A stretch of DNA of 64,000 nt, from positions 1 through 64,000 of the forward strand of contig DATKZI010000012.1 of the NCBI GenBank assembly GCA_035528035.1, given 5' to 3'. This document shows positions 52,328 through 60,382 of the stretch, piece by piece. The notes beneath the pieces were generated by a model. That model was not told the origin of the DNA and ran no database searches. It saw only the letters and a list, made by a program, of their open reading frames with translations. Source of the stretch: JABLTI01 sp035528035. Its GTDB lineage: Archaea > Asgardarchaeota > Heimdallarchaeia > JABLTI01. Every line of letters starts with the position of its first letter. The first letter of the stretch is position 1. Position numbers and translations under genes: made by a program.

Positions 52328-53944
52328 ATGACGAATGACAATAATTTGTTTATGCAAACGCTTCTTAAACAATTAAATAGAGCTTTTAATCGCAGAGTAT
52401 CTTGCCAGACTTTTCAAGCAATTGTTTTTATTATTCTTATATTCCCTTTGGTAGGTCAACCGTTCATCTTACAGGTAGATGCAGCTGAACCTGTTCTTGT
52501 TGATTGTATTTTTTGTAATAGTAATATCATAACTGTAGATGAAACTAATCCTTTAGCAGAAGCAATTGCCATCAAAGATGGTGTAATAGTTGCAGTAGGA
52601 GATACTGGCGATATACTTGAAAATTATCAAACAGTAAATAATACTTGTTTTGATCTTGACGGATTAACCATTATGCCTGGAATAATCGATGGGCATACCC
52701 ATTTGATGTGGTCCATGCTATATGGTGGCTTCGAAACTATGCTTGGTGCTCAACAAATAGCTCTTGCTTTTGGTTTTACCACCTTGAATGAAAAAGGAGT
52801 TGATGGGTGGGATCGAGATATCCAACCTCTTCTTGATGCTGAACAGAATAATGAGCTGCTTCTCCGCGTCAACATCTTCCCCATTTACAACTTGGCCTTT
52901 CTTGATGAAAATAATGAACCTATGATTGTTGAACGTTGGTATCCTGATCACGAACCAATTCTTGAGCATGACCGTATGTTACGTGTTCCTGGGATTAAAA
53001 TTTACTCAGATGGTGCATTGGGTAATAGAGGCCTTCCAGCGATGAGCACTCCATATACTCAAGAAATGCTCGATGCTTGGGGGGGCACTGATCCTTATGG
53101 CAATCTCTATTTTAATCAAACAGAATTGAATTCAATCGTAAAAACAATTCATGATAAAGGTTTTAGCTGTGCATTTCATTCGATGGGTGATAGAAGTACG
53201 GAAACTGTTCTCAATGCAATTGAGTTTGCACTTGATGGAGAGACTAACGACAACTATAGACATCAAATCGAACATAATAGTTTCATTAGAGAGGATTTAA
53301 TTACTCAAGCTATTAGTCTTAATACCATTCATTCTGTAAGAGGATATTTCCCAACATACTGGCAAAAAGAGTATGAAGATATCTATGATTCAAATTGGGA
53401 AGAATGGTATGTTAATAGATACTCACTACCAGGATTAGGTGTTCATTCTTATTTGGAAACCGATTTCACCTGGGAAGTATATGATGATGATGACGTCAGC
53501 AATTGTCGAAATATCAAACCTTTCCTACACATGTGGGGTCTCGTAACCCGAAAGGCTATTGATGAGAATGGTACTATCCACACTCCAGACCCGTGGGTTG
53601 CTGAACATGAAATAACAGTGGAACAGGCATTAAAAATGATGACTATTGAAGGCGCTTATGCTGTAAAACAAGAGGACTACTTAGGTTCCTTGGAAGTAGG
53701 GAAATATGCGGACCTTATTGTCCTTACTGCTGATCCTCTTACAATTAATCCTGATGAAATTAAGGATATTCAAGTTATGTTAACGATGGTTGGAGGTAAT
53801 ATTGAATATCAATGGCCAAGTCATACATTTCCATTACCATGTGGTGTTACACCTTCAGCTAGGGTATCGTCATGGACATCGTTGTTTGCAATTCCAAGTA
53901 TTTTTTTGATGACAGTAATAATTCGTAAGAAAAAGAGGGAATAG
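52328..53944 (+). CDS. Exported, membrane-anchored amidohydrolase (YtcJ/Amidohydro_3-like)
   Basis: Metal-dependent amidohydrolase, 538 residues. A signal or anchor segment (AIVFIILIFPLVGQPFIL, 31-48) starts it and a membrane helix with a basic end (LFAIPSIFLMTVIIRKKKRE) closes it, so the enzyme domain should face outside. Metal ligands: GIIDGHTHLMW near 117, HSMGDRSTETVLNAI and YRHQIEHNSF; EVGKYADLIVL is the family C-terminal strand. The YtcJ group has unknown substrates, amides in general. ATG at 52328. Confidence 0.8.
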   Translation: MTNDNNLFMQTLLKQLNRAFNRRVSCQTFQAIVFIILIFPLVGQPFILQVDAAEPVLVDCIFCNSNIITVDETNPLAEAIAIKDGVIVAVGDTGDILENYQTVNNTCFDLDGLTIMPGIIDGHTHLMWSMLYGGFETMLGAQQIALAFGFTTLNEKGVDGWDRDIQPLLDAEQNNELLLRVNIFPIYNLAFLDENNEPMIVERWYPDHEPILEHDRMLRVPGIKIYSDGALGNRGLPAMSTPYTQEMLDAWGGTDPYGNLYFNQTELNSIVKTIHDKGFSCAFHSMGDRSTETVLNAIEFALDGETNDNYRHQIEHNSFIREDLITQAISLNTIHSVRGYFPTYWQKEYEDIYDSNWEEWYVNRYSLPGLGVHSYLETDFTWEVYDDDDVSNCRNIKPFLHMWGLVTRKAIDENGTIHTPDPWVAEHEITVEQALKMMTIEGAYAVKQEDYLGSLEVGKYADLIVLTADPLTINPDEIKDIQVMLTMVGGNIEYQWPSHTFPLPCGVTPSARVSSWTSLFAIPSIFLMTVIIRKKKRE

Positions 53945-54089
53945 TTTCTTCTACTGCCCTTTTTTTATCTCATTAGTTTTGTAGCAATAATTAGTTCTTC
54001 TTAAAGAAAATTTTCTGAGATAAACTAATAAGGCAAGCATTCAATGTTAGTAATATTATAACCATTTCTAACTATTGGGAGCGATTTTA

Positions 54090-55367
54090 TTGATTGAAGA
54101 AAATACCAGCAAATTTAGAGCATTTTTACAGGAGGTAACTCTTCTTTTGCTAAGCACTTTGACTGTTATGATAGGTACCCCGCTATCACCTGGTTTATTG
54201 AAAATCTCTGACCATTTCTCTGGAACAGTAGTCAATGTTGAATTTCTCACGAAATTCGCTTTAACTATTCCAGCACTAACCTTTGCCTTTTCTGCGCTCA
54301 TTATTGGTTTTCTTATTGATAAATGGGGTCGCAAACCAGTTTTGTTATGTTCCATAATTCTCTATATTGTCTCTGGATCCATGGGATTCTATGTTGATAA
54401 TTTGTATGCTATTATTGTTAGTCGAGCTTTTCTTGGCATTGCTGCTGCTGGCAATATGAATGCTATTTTAACGCTCATAGGAGATTATTATGAAGGGGAA
54501 AGACGTGATAGAGTTCTTGGTTTCCAAGTTGCAACGGGAGCCTTAGGTTCAGTTGTACTTGCTTTAATTGGTGGAGCTTTATTTGATATCAAATGGAATT
54601 ATCCATTCATTGTGTATCTTTTACCAATTCTTCTTATACCAACAACAATTTTTGTTTTAAAGGAACCTAAGAATTTAAGCAAGGATAAAACAATTATCAA
54701 TGAAACCAAGAATATTATGAATGAAAACACTGAACAAGAAAATACTTGCAATGTTGAAGGTCTAAGCCCAAAATGGATCATTACTATTTGCTATGGATTA
54801 ATTTTTGCATTAATGTTTATCTTCTATCTTGGGTCTTCTCAAATCTCCTATTATATTGATGAATTAGCATTAGGATTCTCCAGTTTTCAAATAGGAATTA
54901 TTATGGCTGTAGTAATGATTGCAGCAGCACTCATTGGTGCTTTCTATAAGCAATTTAAGAAAATCATGAACTTCCATGTAATCTCGATTCTAGGGTTTGG
55001 TTTCTTGGGATCAGGTTTTATTATACTATCAATTGCTAAAAGTTTCTCCATATTTGTTTTAGCAGCAATTGTTGGTGGTGTAGGATTTGGTTTTCTTTTA
55101 CCAAACTTCAGTTTATATCTAGTTAGTAACACTACTCCCAAAAACCGAGGTAAAGTTGTGAGTGGTTATAATACAATGTGGTATATTGGTGAATCACTTT
55201 CACCTATAATTTTTCAATTCGTTATTATTGCCACTAGTTATTCGTTTGTTTATCTTCTTGGAGGAATTATTTTCTTTGTTTTATTGGTTATCCCTGTAAC
55301 GTTACTAATATTATTTTATACAAAAAGGAAGCAATCAATTGAACCATGTGAACAAGTTGAACAATGA
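54090..55367 (+). CDS. Major facilitator superfamily transporter
   Basis: Twelve membrane segments in ~425 residues. The loop between helices two and three has GFLIDKWGRKPVLLCS, the MFS signature D-x-x-G-R-K/R-x. A charged central loop (residues ~195-230) splits the two halves. Looks like a drug/metabolite efflux branch; no substrate evident. The start is TTG at 54090, with GGGAG at 54077-54081, preferred over TTG at 54075. The next feature downstream is the small minus-strand gene at 55435. Confidence 0.83.
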   Translation: MIEENTSKFRAFLQEVTLLLLSTLTVMIGTPLSPGLLKISDHFSGTVVNVEFLTKFALTIPALTFAFSALIIGFLIDKWGRKPVLLCSIILYIVSGSMGFYVDNLYAIIVSRAFLGIAAAGNMNAILTLIGDYYEGERRDRVLGFQVATGALGSVVLALIGGALFDIKWNYPFIVYLLPILLIPTTIFVLKEPKNLSKDKTIINETKNIMNENTEQENTCNVEGLSPKWIITICYGLIFALMFIFYLGSSQISYYIDELALGFSSFQIGIIMAVVMIAAALIGAFYKQFKKIMNFHVISILGFGFLGSGFIILSIAKSFSIFVLAAIVGGVGFGFLLPNFSLYLVSNTTPKNRGKVVSGYNTMWYIGESLSPIIFQFVIIATSYSFVYLLGGIIFFVLLVIPVTLLILFYTKRKQSIEPCEQVEQ

Positions 55368-55434
55368 AATGGAATTGAACAAAGAGGTACAAATTATCCT
55401 TTAAGAGATTAATTGAATGTAGAAAAGTAATATT

Positions 55435-55605
55435 TCATTCATAGAGGATTGTTGTAATTATTGTTTTTGTATCTAATCCAGCAGAACTAACGAATTGGAT
55501 TTTTATATTTGGATTTTGTTTCAACCATATGTTTATTGTATCTTCAATTAAAGCATAATTTGATAGATCAACATTAAGTGTCGTTTTGATAACTTTACAT
55601 TTCAT
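55435..55605 (-). CDS. Small protein (56 aa), paralogue of the gene at 58111
   Basis: Short ORF starting ATG at 55605. About 46% of its residues equal those of the 57-residue product at 58111-58284 (26 of 56 without gaps), including MKCKVIKTTL at the start, INxWLKxNP in the middle and ITTI near the end. The pattern suggests a beta-alpha-beta-beta fold like a small single-domain ligand binder. It has one Cys (residue 3), shared by both. Its stop lies 67 bases after the MFS gene on the other strand. Function unknown. The paralogy is strong evidence that both are real genes. Confidence 0.75.
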   Translation of the reverse strand: MKCKVIKTTLNVDLSNYALIEDTINIWLKQNPNIKIQFVSSAGLDTKTIITTILYE

Positions 55606-55740
55606 TTTTTACCATCTACTTATCATTCAATGAATAACTGATAAAAATATTACCTTAAGATTATTGATATTCAACTTTTTTAATAAATAAATAAAAAAGA
55701 GATTTTTGTTAAGTTCATTTTTTAACAAATATATGAGTTT

Positions 55741-56433
55741 TCAGAATTCAATGATTCGAGGTAATCTTTTGGCATTTTCAATGGAAAATCTAGCATCTGC
55801 ATAAATGGGGGCACTCCCATCAAAACCACTTTTCTCAATATATTTTTCTGAGATTTTTATCAATTCTTCAGGTGTTAGTTTTGCCATTTTGTCAAAAGTA
55901 TCTACACCAGCTTCATAATATAATCTAGTTCTTTTCTTTTTATGACCAGGGACTCTTGCCAGATTAGATAATTTCACTAGTTCTAAGATTTTTTCTTCTT
56001 GTATCCCTGATTGTTCTGAAAGAAGTTTTCTTCCTTCTTTTTTTGCACCTTTTTCTAACATCTGATGAGCAGTAGTAATTCCTATTTTTTTTAGTTTACT
56101 TATAATTAATTTTTCAACTCCCATGAATTCAGATAATTTATAAGTTTCCAAACATATTGAACCCATGTATTGATTACAGAGATATTCCAACTCCTCATTT
56201 CCCTTGTAGGCATAATAATCACGGATAGGTGTAAGAGTTTGATATGATTTAAAGCTACTTTTGTTCATGGTAACAAAATCATTAAATTCATCTTTAGTGA
56301 TTTTGTCTATATCTCTTTTCTGTGTAAAATCAGCTAAATAACTTTCTAATAAAGCTAATACTTGCAAATATGAATTTATAGCATTCTCTTTTCTTTTACT
56401 TTTAAGATATTGAATATAACCTTCTTTATCCAA
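55741..56433 (-). CDS. DUF4332-like helix-hairpin-helix protein
   Basis: 230 residues. The N-terminal ~85 residues resemble a helical core-binding unit (AINSYLQVLALLESYLADF). The C-terminal half is made of helix-hairpin-helix repeats of the DUF4332 type (LKKIGITTAHQMLEKGAKKEGRKLLSEQ, LYYEAGVDTFDKMAKLTPEELI). HhH pairs usually bind DNA without base preference. No recombinase catalytic residues (RxxHxxR..Y) are present, so I do not call it an integrase. TTG start at 56433 behind GGATGGAG. Confidence 0.6.
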   Translation of the reverse strand: MDKEGYIQYLKSKRKENAINSYLQVLALLESYLADFTQKRDIDKITKDEFNDFVTMNKSSFKSYQTLTPIRDYYAYKGNEELEYLCNQYMGSICLETYKLSEFMGVEKLIISKLKKIGITTAHQMLEKGAKKEGRKLLSEQSGIQEEKILELVKLSNLARVPGHKKKRTRLYYEAGVDTFDKMAKLTPEELIKISEKYIEKSGFDGSAPIYADARFSIENAKRLPRIIEF

Positions 56434-56584
56434 AATTAATCTCCATCCTAATTAGATAACCAAAGATATTGTTATTTATCTTTTTATTAATTTTAATTCT
56501 AGTACGCATTTTATTATAAAAAAAAATTTTACTAGAATAAAATACCAATAACTCAATTATAGAAAAAAAAAGAAATGGGAAAGA

Positions 56585-57517
56585 TTAATTGGGTTTAGTA
56601 GCCTGAACATGAGCTGAAATAATCGCATCATTCATTATTTCGTACTCTTCTGGAGTTAGTTCAAGCTCAGTTTTCTTTCCATCAGATACTAAAGTTATTT
56701 TTCGAGAACCATCGGATATTTCTTTCTCATCGGATTGTTTTTTCTGTGGTCGAATAACATATTGATCTACTAATTCAACATTCTCAAATCCAACACTTCT
56801 AATTATGTCCATATATTGGACAGATTTCACTGCTCTTGAAACACAACTTGATGAGCTTTGGAATGCTTTACTAACTTTTTCAGGCAAAGTTTTAGCGAAC
56901 ATTATATCAGAGATTAGTAATTGTCCTCCTGGTTTTAGCACTCGAAAAGCTTCTTTGAAAACTTGAGTTTTATCAGAAGCTAAATTGATCACACAGTTGG
57001 ATATTATTAAATTAACTTGATTATCAGCGATTGGTAAATGTTCAATTTCGCCTAATCTAAATTCGACATTTTCATAACCATTTTTAGCAGCATTTTCTCT
57101 TGCTAAATCAATCATTTCTGAGGTCATATCTACACCTATGACCTTACCTGCTTTACCGACTTTATTCGCAGCTAAGAAGCAATCTATACCTGCTCCAGAA
57201 CCTAAATCAACAACTATATCACCTTCACGTATTTTCGCTTGAGCTACAGGATTGCCTGAACCTAACCCTAAATTGGCATCTTTGGGAATACTACCTAATT
57301 CTTCTTTTGAATAAAAAGGAGATTGACTTTTAGATGTTGAAGTACTTTCTTGTTGAGATAACTCATCTTTCTTTCCAGAAGCAATATTCTTATATTGCTC
57401 TCTAATTGACTTTCTGGCTTTCTCTTGATCAATTGTGCTTGTGGTATCACCAGAATCACTACCACAGCACTGGTATGTTTTTGTTTGTTGGGTCATTTTA
57501 TTCACATCAATATCCAT
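56585..57517 (-). CDS. arsM: ArsM-like As(III) S-adenosylmethionine methyltransferase
   Basis: 310 residues. SAM motif VVDLGSGAGIDCFLAA (102-117), GVDMT and LPIADNQVNLIISNCVINL identify the arsenite methyltransferase group. C175 (SNCVINL) and C225 (SSSCVS) have the 50-residue spacing of the two arsenic-binding cysteines (C174, C224) of algal ArsM. The third, in the family pattern LGLGCGNP, is Ser87 here (LGLGSGNP). An additional CC pair lies at 17-18. The C-terminal part (DGSRKITLVSDGKKTELEL) extends beyond the core. It may methylate methylarsenite rather than arsenite. Divergent from a PadR gene across a palindrome. Confidence 0.78.
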   Translation of the reverse strand: MDIDVNKMTQQTKTYQCCGSDSGDTTSTIDQEKARKSIREQYKNIASGKKDELSQQESTSTSKSQSPFYSKEELGSIPKDANLGLGSGNPVAQAKIREGDIVVDLGSGAGIDCFLAANKVGKAGKVIGVDMTSEMIDLARENAAKNGYENVEFRLGEIEHLPIADNQVNLIISNCVINLASDKTQVFKEAFRVLKPGGQLLISDIMFAKTLPEKVSKAFQSSSSCVSRAVKSVQYMDIIRSVGFENVELVDQYVIRPQKKQSDEKEISDGSRKITLVSDGKKTELELTPEEYEIMNDAIISAHVQATKPN

Positions 57518-57537
57518 CCTAAAGAATAGTTTTTAAG

Positions 57538-57570
57538 AATATTCCTTAGGAATATTTCTATTGAATATTC
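57538..57570. promoter_or_regulatory. Probable operator between arsM and PadR genes
   Basis: A perfect palindrome aatattcctnaggaatatt (57538-57556, 9-bp arms, one-base centre) and a second half-like palindrome gaatattc (57563-57570) lie between the two genes, 21 bases before the arsM ATG and next to the padR TATA box. A PadR dimer is the natural candidate to bind there and repress both genes. Confidence 0.6.
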
Positions 57571-57579
57571 ATTCAGCAC

Positions 57580-57590
57580 AAATATTTAAA
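57580..57590 (+). promoter_or_regulatory. TATA box of the PadR gene
   Basis: The sequence aaatatttaaa is 50 bases before the ATG at 57640, ten bases after the second palindrome, so a bound repressor would hinder TBP/TFB. Confidence 0.5.
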
Positions 57591-57639
57591 AGGTTTTCTG
57601 TAGATTAAATATACAAGGAATAAATGAAGTGATGAAACC

Positions 57640-58032
57640 ATGATTGGGAAAGACATTGATGTAACTCCAATGGAAGCATTTTTCTTAATGGTGCTAAATG
57701 GAAAAAAATCACTATCAGGTTCTGAAATAGTACAAAACATAAGAGAAAATCTTGGATTAAATTGGACGCCATCTGCAGGAGCAACATATAAAATCCTACA
57801 ATCAATGGAGAAAAAGGAGTTAATAATTGAAACCACTCAAAAGGAAGATCGAGAGGATCAACGTATGAGAACTTATGCTATGGCGGTAAAAGGAAAAGAA
57901 ACACTTCCAATAATAACAAAACGTATACTTAAAATTGCACTTTTCGTAGATTCATGTTGTCCTGAACTTATCAGTGAAGAAGATAACGTAATAAGGATTG
58001 TAAGAATTGGTAATGGAAAAAATTCTTGTTAA
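57640..58032 (+). CDS. PadR-family regulator with Cys pair
   Basis: Winged-helix PadR protein of 130 residues. The N-terminal DNA-binding part has VTPMEAFFLMVLNGKKSLSGSEIVQNI and YKILQSMEKKELI, with a wing RTYAMAVKGKE. The C-terminal helix ends with a Cys pair, DSCCPEL (C106-C107), and the protein's last residue is Cys130. Three thiols near the dimer helix suggest that As(III) or another thiophilic metal could be bound and release the repressor. It is the likely controller of arsM and itself. ATG at 57640. Confidence 0.72.
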   Translation: MIGKDIDVTPMEAFFLMVLNGKKSLSGSEIVQNIRENLGLNWTPSAGATYKILQSMEKKELIIETTQKEDREDQRMRTYAMAVKGKETLPIITKRILKIALFVDSCCPELISEEDNVIRIVRIGNGKNSC

Positions 58033-58044
58033 ATGAAAAAATAA

Positions 58045-58079
58045 CCAAGCCAATTTAGTATTTTGTATCCAAGGCTTGG
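58045..58079 (+). terminator. Weak hairpin after the PadR gene
   Basis: Seven-bp stem (CCAAGCC/GGCTTGG) with a 21-base loop, followed after ~20 bases by a T run (58100-58113). It lies between the PadR gene and the convergent small gene. Confidence 0.3.
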
Positions 58080-58110
58080 CCTAACTATATTCAGTCGTAG
58101 TTTTTTTATT

Positions 58111-58284
58111 TTAATTTTCAAAGAAGATTGTTGTTATGACCATTCTAGATTCAATATTAGTCTGTGTTATATGTAAAATATTACAAGTAGGGTTATCTTT
58201 TAACCAACTATTTATTGCAGATTCAATTTCCTGAAAATTAGTAGCTTTAAGTGCTAATGTTGTTTTAATTACTTTACATTTCAT
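58111..58284 (-). CDS. Small protein (57 aa), paralogue of the gene at 55435
   Basis: Starts at ATG 58284 (GTG at 58293 is in frame but gives a nonhomologous start). It shares MKCKVIKTTL, the helix INSWLKDNP and VITTI with the 56-residue product at 55435; both keep one Cys at residue 3, and this copy has one more near residue 34. It is convergent with the PadR gene. Two copies flanking the arsM/PadR/DUF4332 block suggest that the pair is tied to this cluster, perhaps through duplication. Function unknown. Confidence 0.72.
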   Translation of the reverse strand: MKCKVIKTTLALKATNFQEIESAINSWLKDNPTCNILHITQTNIESRMVITTIFFEN

Positions 58285-58371
58285 TCTAATCACACAATTG
58301 ATAGAAAAAAGTATGAGAGAATTATTCGCACTCAGTTATTAACTTATTGAGAAATAATTCTCGGTTATTTT

Positions 58372-59433
58372 TTAGCTTAAATTAAGATATTTAGCTACTT
58401 TTTCAACATATATTTGAGCATTTATAGATTCTTTATGCATCTTAAAACCTAAACGATTGTTGATTGAAAGCATTGGAGCATTACTATTTGCATTACCGGT
58501 AGTAATTGTTTTTACTTTTGGAAATTCTTCGCGAATCTTTAGAAGCATAGCAGCTTTTAGCCATTTACCGATTCCTCGACCACGATATTCTGAAATCACT
58601 CCAGTCATTAATTGTGAAATTATTGTATCCCTGGAAGGATTATATCGCACTTCAGTTAAACCTGAAATAGACCCATCAGCTTCTGTGCAAATCATTGTCA
58701 TCCATATTCTACCCATCTCAACAAACATTTTTTCTTGTTGACGATATATTTCAGGGGTAGTAATGATTTGTCCTACATCCAATTCTCCTAGAGGTTGTTG
58801 ATTTACTACCTCAGTATAAGCATTACAATAAGCTTCTATTATTTCATCGGGAATAGTTGTAAAAACATCTATCTTAGATGTAGGTGATCTTTTTTCCCCT
58901 TCATGAACCCATTGTTCAACCATAGACCAATCTATGTTCTCAAGTAGTAATCTATTCTCTACACCAGCTAATGCTATTTGAGCACCGATTTTCTCTAGAA
59001 AAGCCTTCCCAGATAGGCAATCCGTATTAGTAATTAGAAGCGATTTTTTTCTTTTCAAAGCCTCACTTGTAATCATTTTGAGAAGTTCTGACCCAATTCC
59101 TTGGAGACGATATTCGGGTAAAATGTAAATTGAAAATTGTATTAGATGCTTTGTTGCTTCGTAGGATGGTGATACTTCATTTATTACAGCTTGATCAAAT
59201 TCACCAATTTGTTTATTGGTTCTTGTATGGAGAACATAATATAATTTAATATCAGCTTCAGGATATTGTACATTAGCTTTAATGGAATTCTCACAAGATT
59301 CATCACTAGATATTGGATCATTTGGATTTTCCTCCTTCTGTTTTAATTTTCTGAATTCGTGATATCGCACCCATTCTTCTCTGCTTGCAGTTAAGGGATC
59401 AAATTGCTTTATGGTTATTATTTCAGCATTCAT
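58372..59433 (-). CDS. Double GNAT-domain acetyltransferase
   Basis: Two GNAT domains in 353 residues. The first (residues 1-170) has LPEYRLQGIGSELLKMITSEAL with a degenerate second half. The second (175-353) has GVISEYRGRGIGKWLKAAMLLKIREE, the acetyl-CoA loop R-G-R-G-I-G, followed by NANSNAPMLSINNRLGFKMHKE. Such pairs include mycothiol synthase and eukaryotic NMT-like folds, but no pathway gene is present here. ATG at 59433, with AAGGTG upstream, is preferred over GTG at 59442. Divergent from the HTH gene. Confidence 0.8.
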   Translation of the reverse strand: MNAEIITIKQFDPLTASREEWVRYHEFRKLKQKEENPNDPISSDESCENSIKANVQYPEADIKLYYVLHTRTNKQIGEFDQAVINEVSPSYEATKHLIQFSIYILPEYRLQGIGSELLKMITSEALKRKKSLLITNTDCLSGKAFLEKIGAQIALAGVENRLLLENIDWSMVEQWVHEGEKRSPTSKIDVFTTIPDEIIEAYCNAYTEVVNQQPLGELDVGQIITTPEIYRQQEKMFVEMGRIWMTMICTEADGSISGLTEVRYNPSRDTIISQLMTGVISEYRGRGIGKWLKAAMLLKIREEFPKVKTITTGNANSNAPMLSINNRLGFKMHKESINAQIYVEKVAKYLNLS

Positions 59434-59476
59434 TTTAAACACCTTAAGATAAAGTTAAAGTTATTATATGGTAATG

Positions 59477-59493
59477 TTTCGATTACATCGAAA
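59477..59493. promoter_or_regulatory. Palindromic operator candidate between GNAT and HTH genes
   Basis: Inverted repeat TTTCGAT-tac-ATCGAAA with 7-bp arms. A further half site, ATCGA, lies at 59505-59509 before the TATA box. It is placed 44 bases upstream of the GNAT start and 51 upstream of the HTH start, so the adjacent winged-helix protein could bind here and control both. Confidence 0.55.
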
Positions 59494-59511
59494 TATAATT
59501 ATGACATCGAC

Positions 59512-59522
59512 ATATTTAAATA
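59512..59522 (+). promoter_or_regulatory. TATA box of the HTH gene
   Basis: The sequence atatttaaata is about 33 bases before the ATG at 59545; typical position for a nearly leaderless archaeal message. Confidence 0.5.
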
Positions 59523-59544
59523 TATGTAAAATATAGGGAAATGT

Positions 59545-60240
59545 ATGAAAAGCACTAAATTTCTCAAAACCTATTCGGAAGATGCTATTGAACCTGAAAA
59601 ATCATTTGAACTTCTGTATGATCCTATGAGATCTAAAATAATTTTTGAAATTGTATTAAAGGGAGAGGTTACAGCTGAAAGTCTGATGGAACAAACTGAA
59701 AAATCAAGAAGTACAATTTCACACCATTTGAAGAAATTAGTGGAAAGTGGCATTATAGATGTCTATATGAACCCAACAGGTAAAACAAAGTATTATCGTT
59801 TAACTCAAGATTTACAAAGATTAATGTATAGTCTGGATAAAGAAAAATTAGCTAGTGGAACTCCGGAGGAACAATCAGATTTCATTATTGATATGGGGCA
59901 AATGTTTAGTATAATCAATCACACTTACGCTAATCTATATTCTGATCAATTGAAACTCTATCAAAAATACAAACCTTTTGATGAAATAACAGTTAATGAA
60001 AATGAAGAGATAACATTTACCATAAATAATAAGAAACGAATAGAAATGCCATATCTTACCTTCTTTATAACCGGAGAAGAACAAGCTGAATTTTTAAGGG
60101 AAAAATTCGACAAATTATTAGAGGAATTTAGAAAGGAATATAAGAATTTTCCAGACGTAGAGTCAATTCTTAATGCTTCTTCAAAACATATTGTTAACAT
60201 TCAGATTCTTCCTTATCTAAATAAAGATGAGTTGGAATAA
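59545..60240 (+). CDS. ArsR-like winged-helix regulator
   Basis: 231 residues. Residues ~25-95 form an ArsR/HTH_20-type winged helix: LYDPMRSKIIFEIVLKGEVTAESLME, recognition helix KSRSTISHHLKKLVESGII and wing VYMNPTGKTKYYRL. The remaining ~135 residues are helical with strands (NEEITFTINNKKRIEMPYLTFFITGEEQAEFL) and could form a ligand or dimer domain. It contains no cysteine, so it cannot sense metals through thiols as classical ArsR does. ATG at 59545 behind AGGG. It probably regulates itself and the GNAT gene through the palindrome. Confidence 0.75.
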   Translation: MKSTKFLKTYSEDAIEPEKSFELLYDPMRSKIIFEIVLKGEVTAESLMEQTEKSRSTISHHLKKLVESGIIDVYMNPTGKTKYYRLTQDLQRLMYSLDKEKLASGTPEEQSDFIIDMGQMFSIINHTYANLYSDQLKLYQKYKPFDEITVNENEEITFTINNKKRIEMPYLTFFITGEEQAEFLREKFDKLLEEFRKEYKNFPDVESILNASSKHIVNIQILPYLNKDELE

Positions 60241-60382
60241 TAATACTAAAGGCTTAATGAACTTAGAGCAAGAGATTCTATACCAACCAGTAATATATTT
60301 TATGACCTAATATTTTTTAATCTATTAAATAACACTTGATTATGAATAATTAATTATTGTAAATCAAGGTGCGATAGCGATT

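Noticed and set aside
55741..56433. Integrase for the tRNA-associated segment
   Set aside because: The N-terminal helices look like a core-binding domain, but there is no catalytic Arg/His/Tyr set and the rest is DUF4332-like HhH; it also lies outside the repeat pair.
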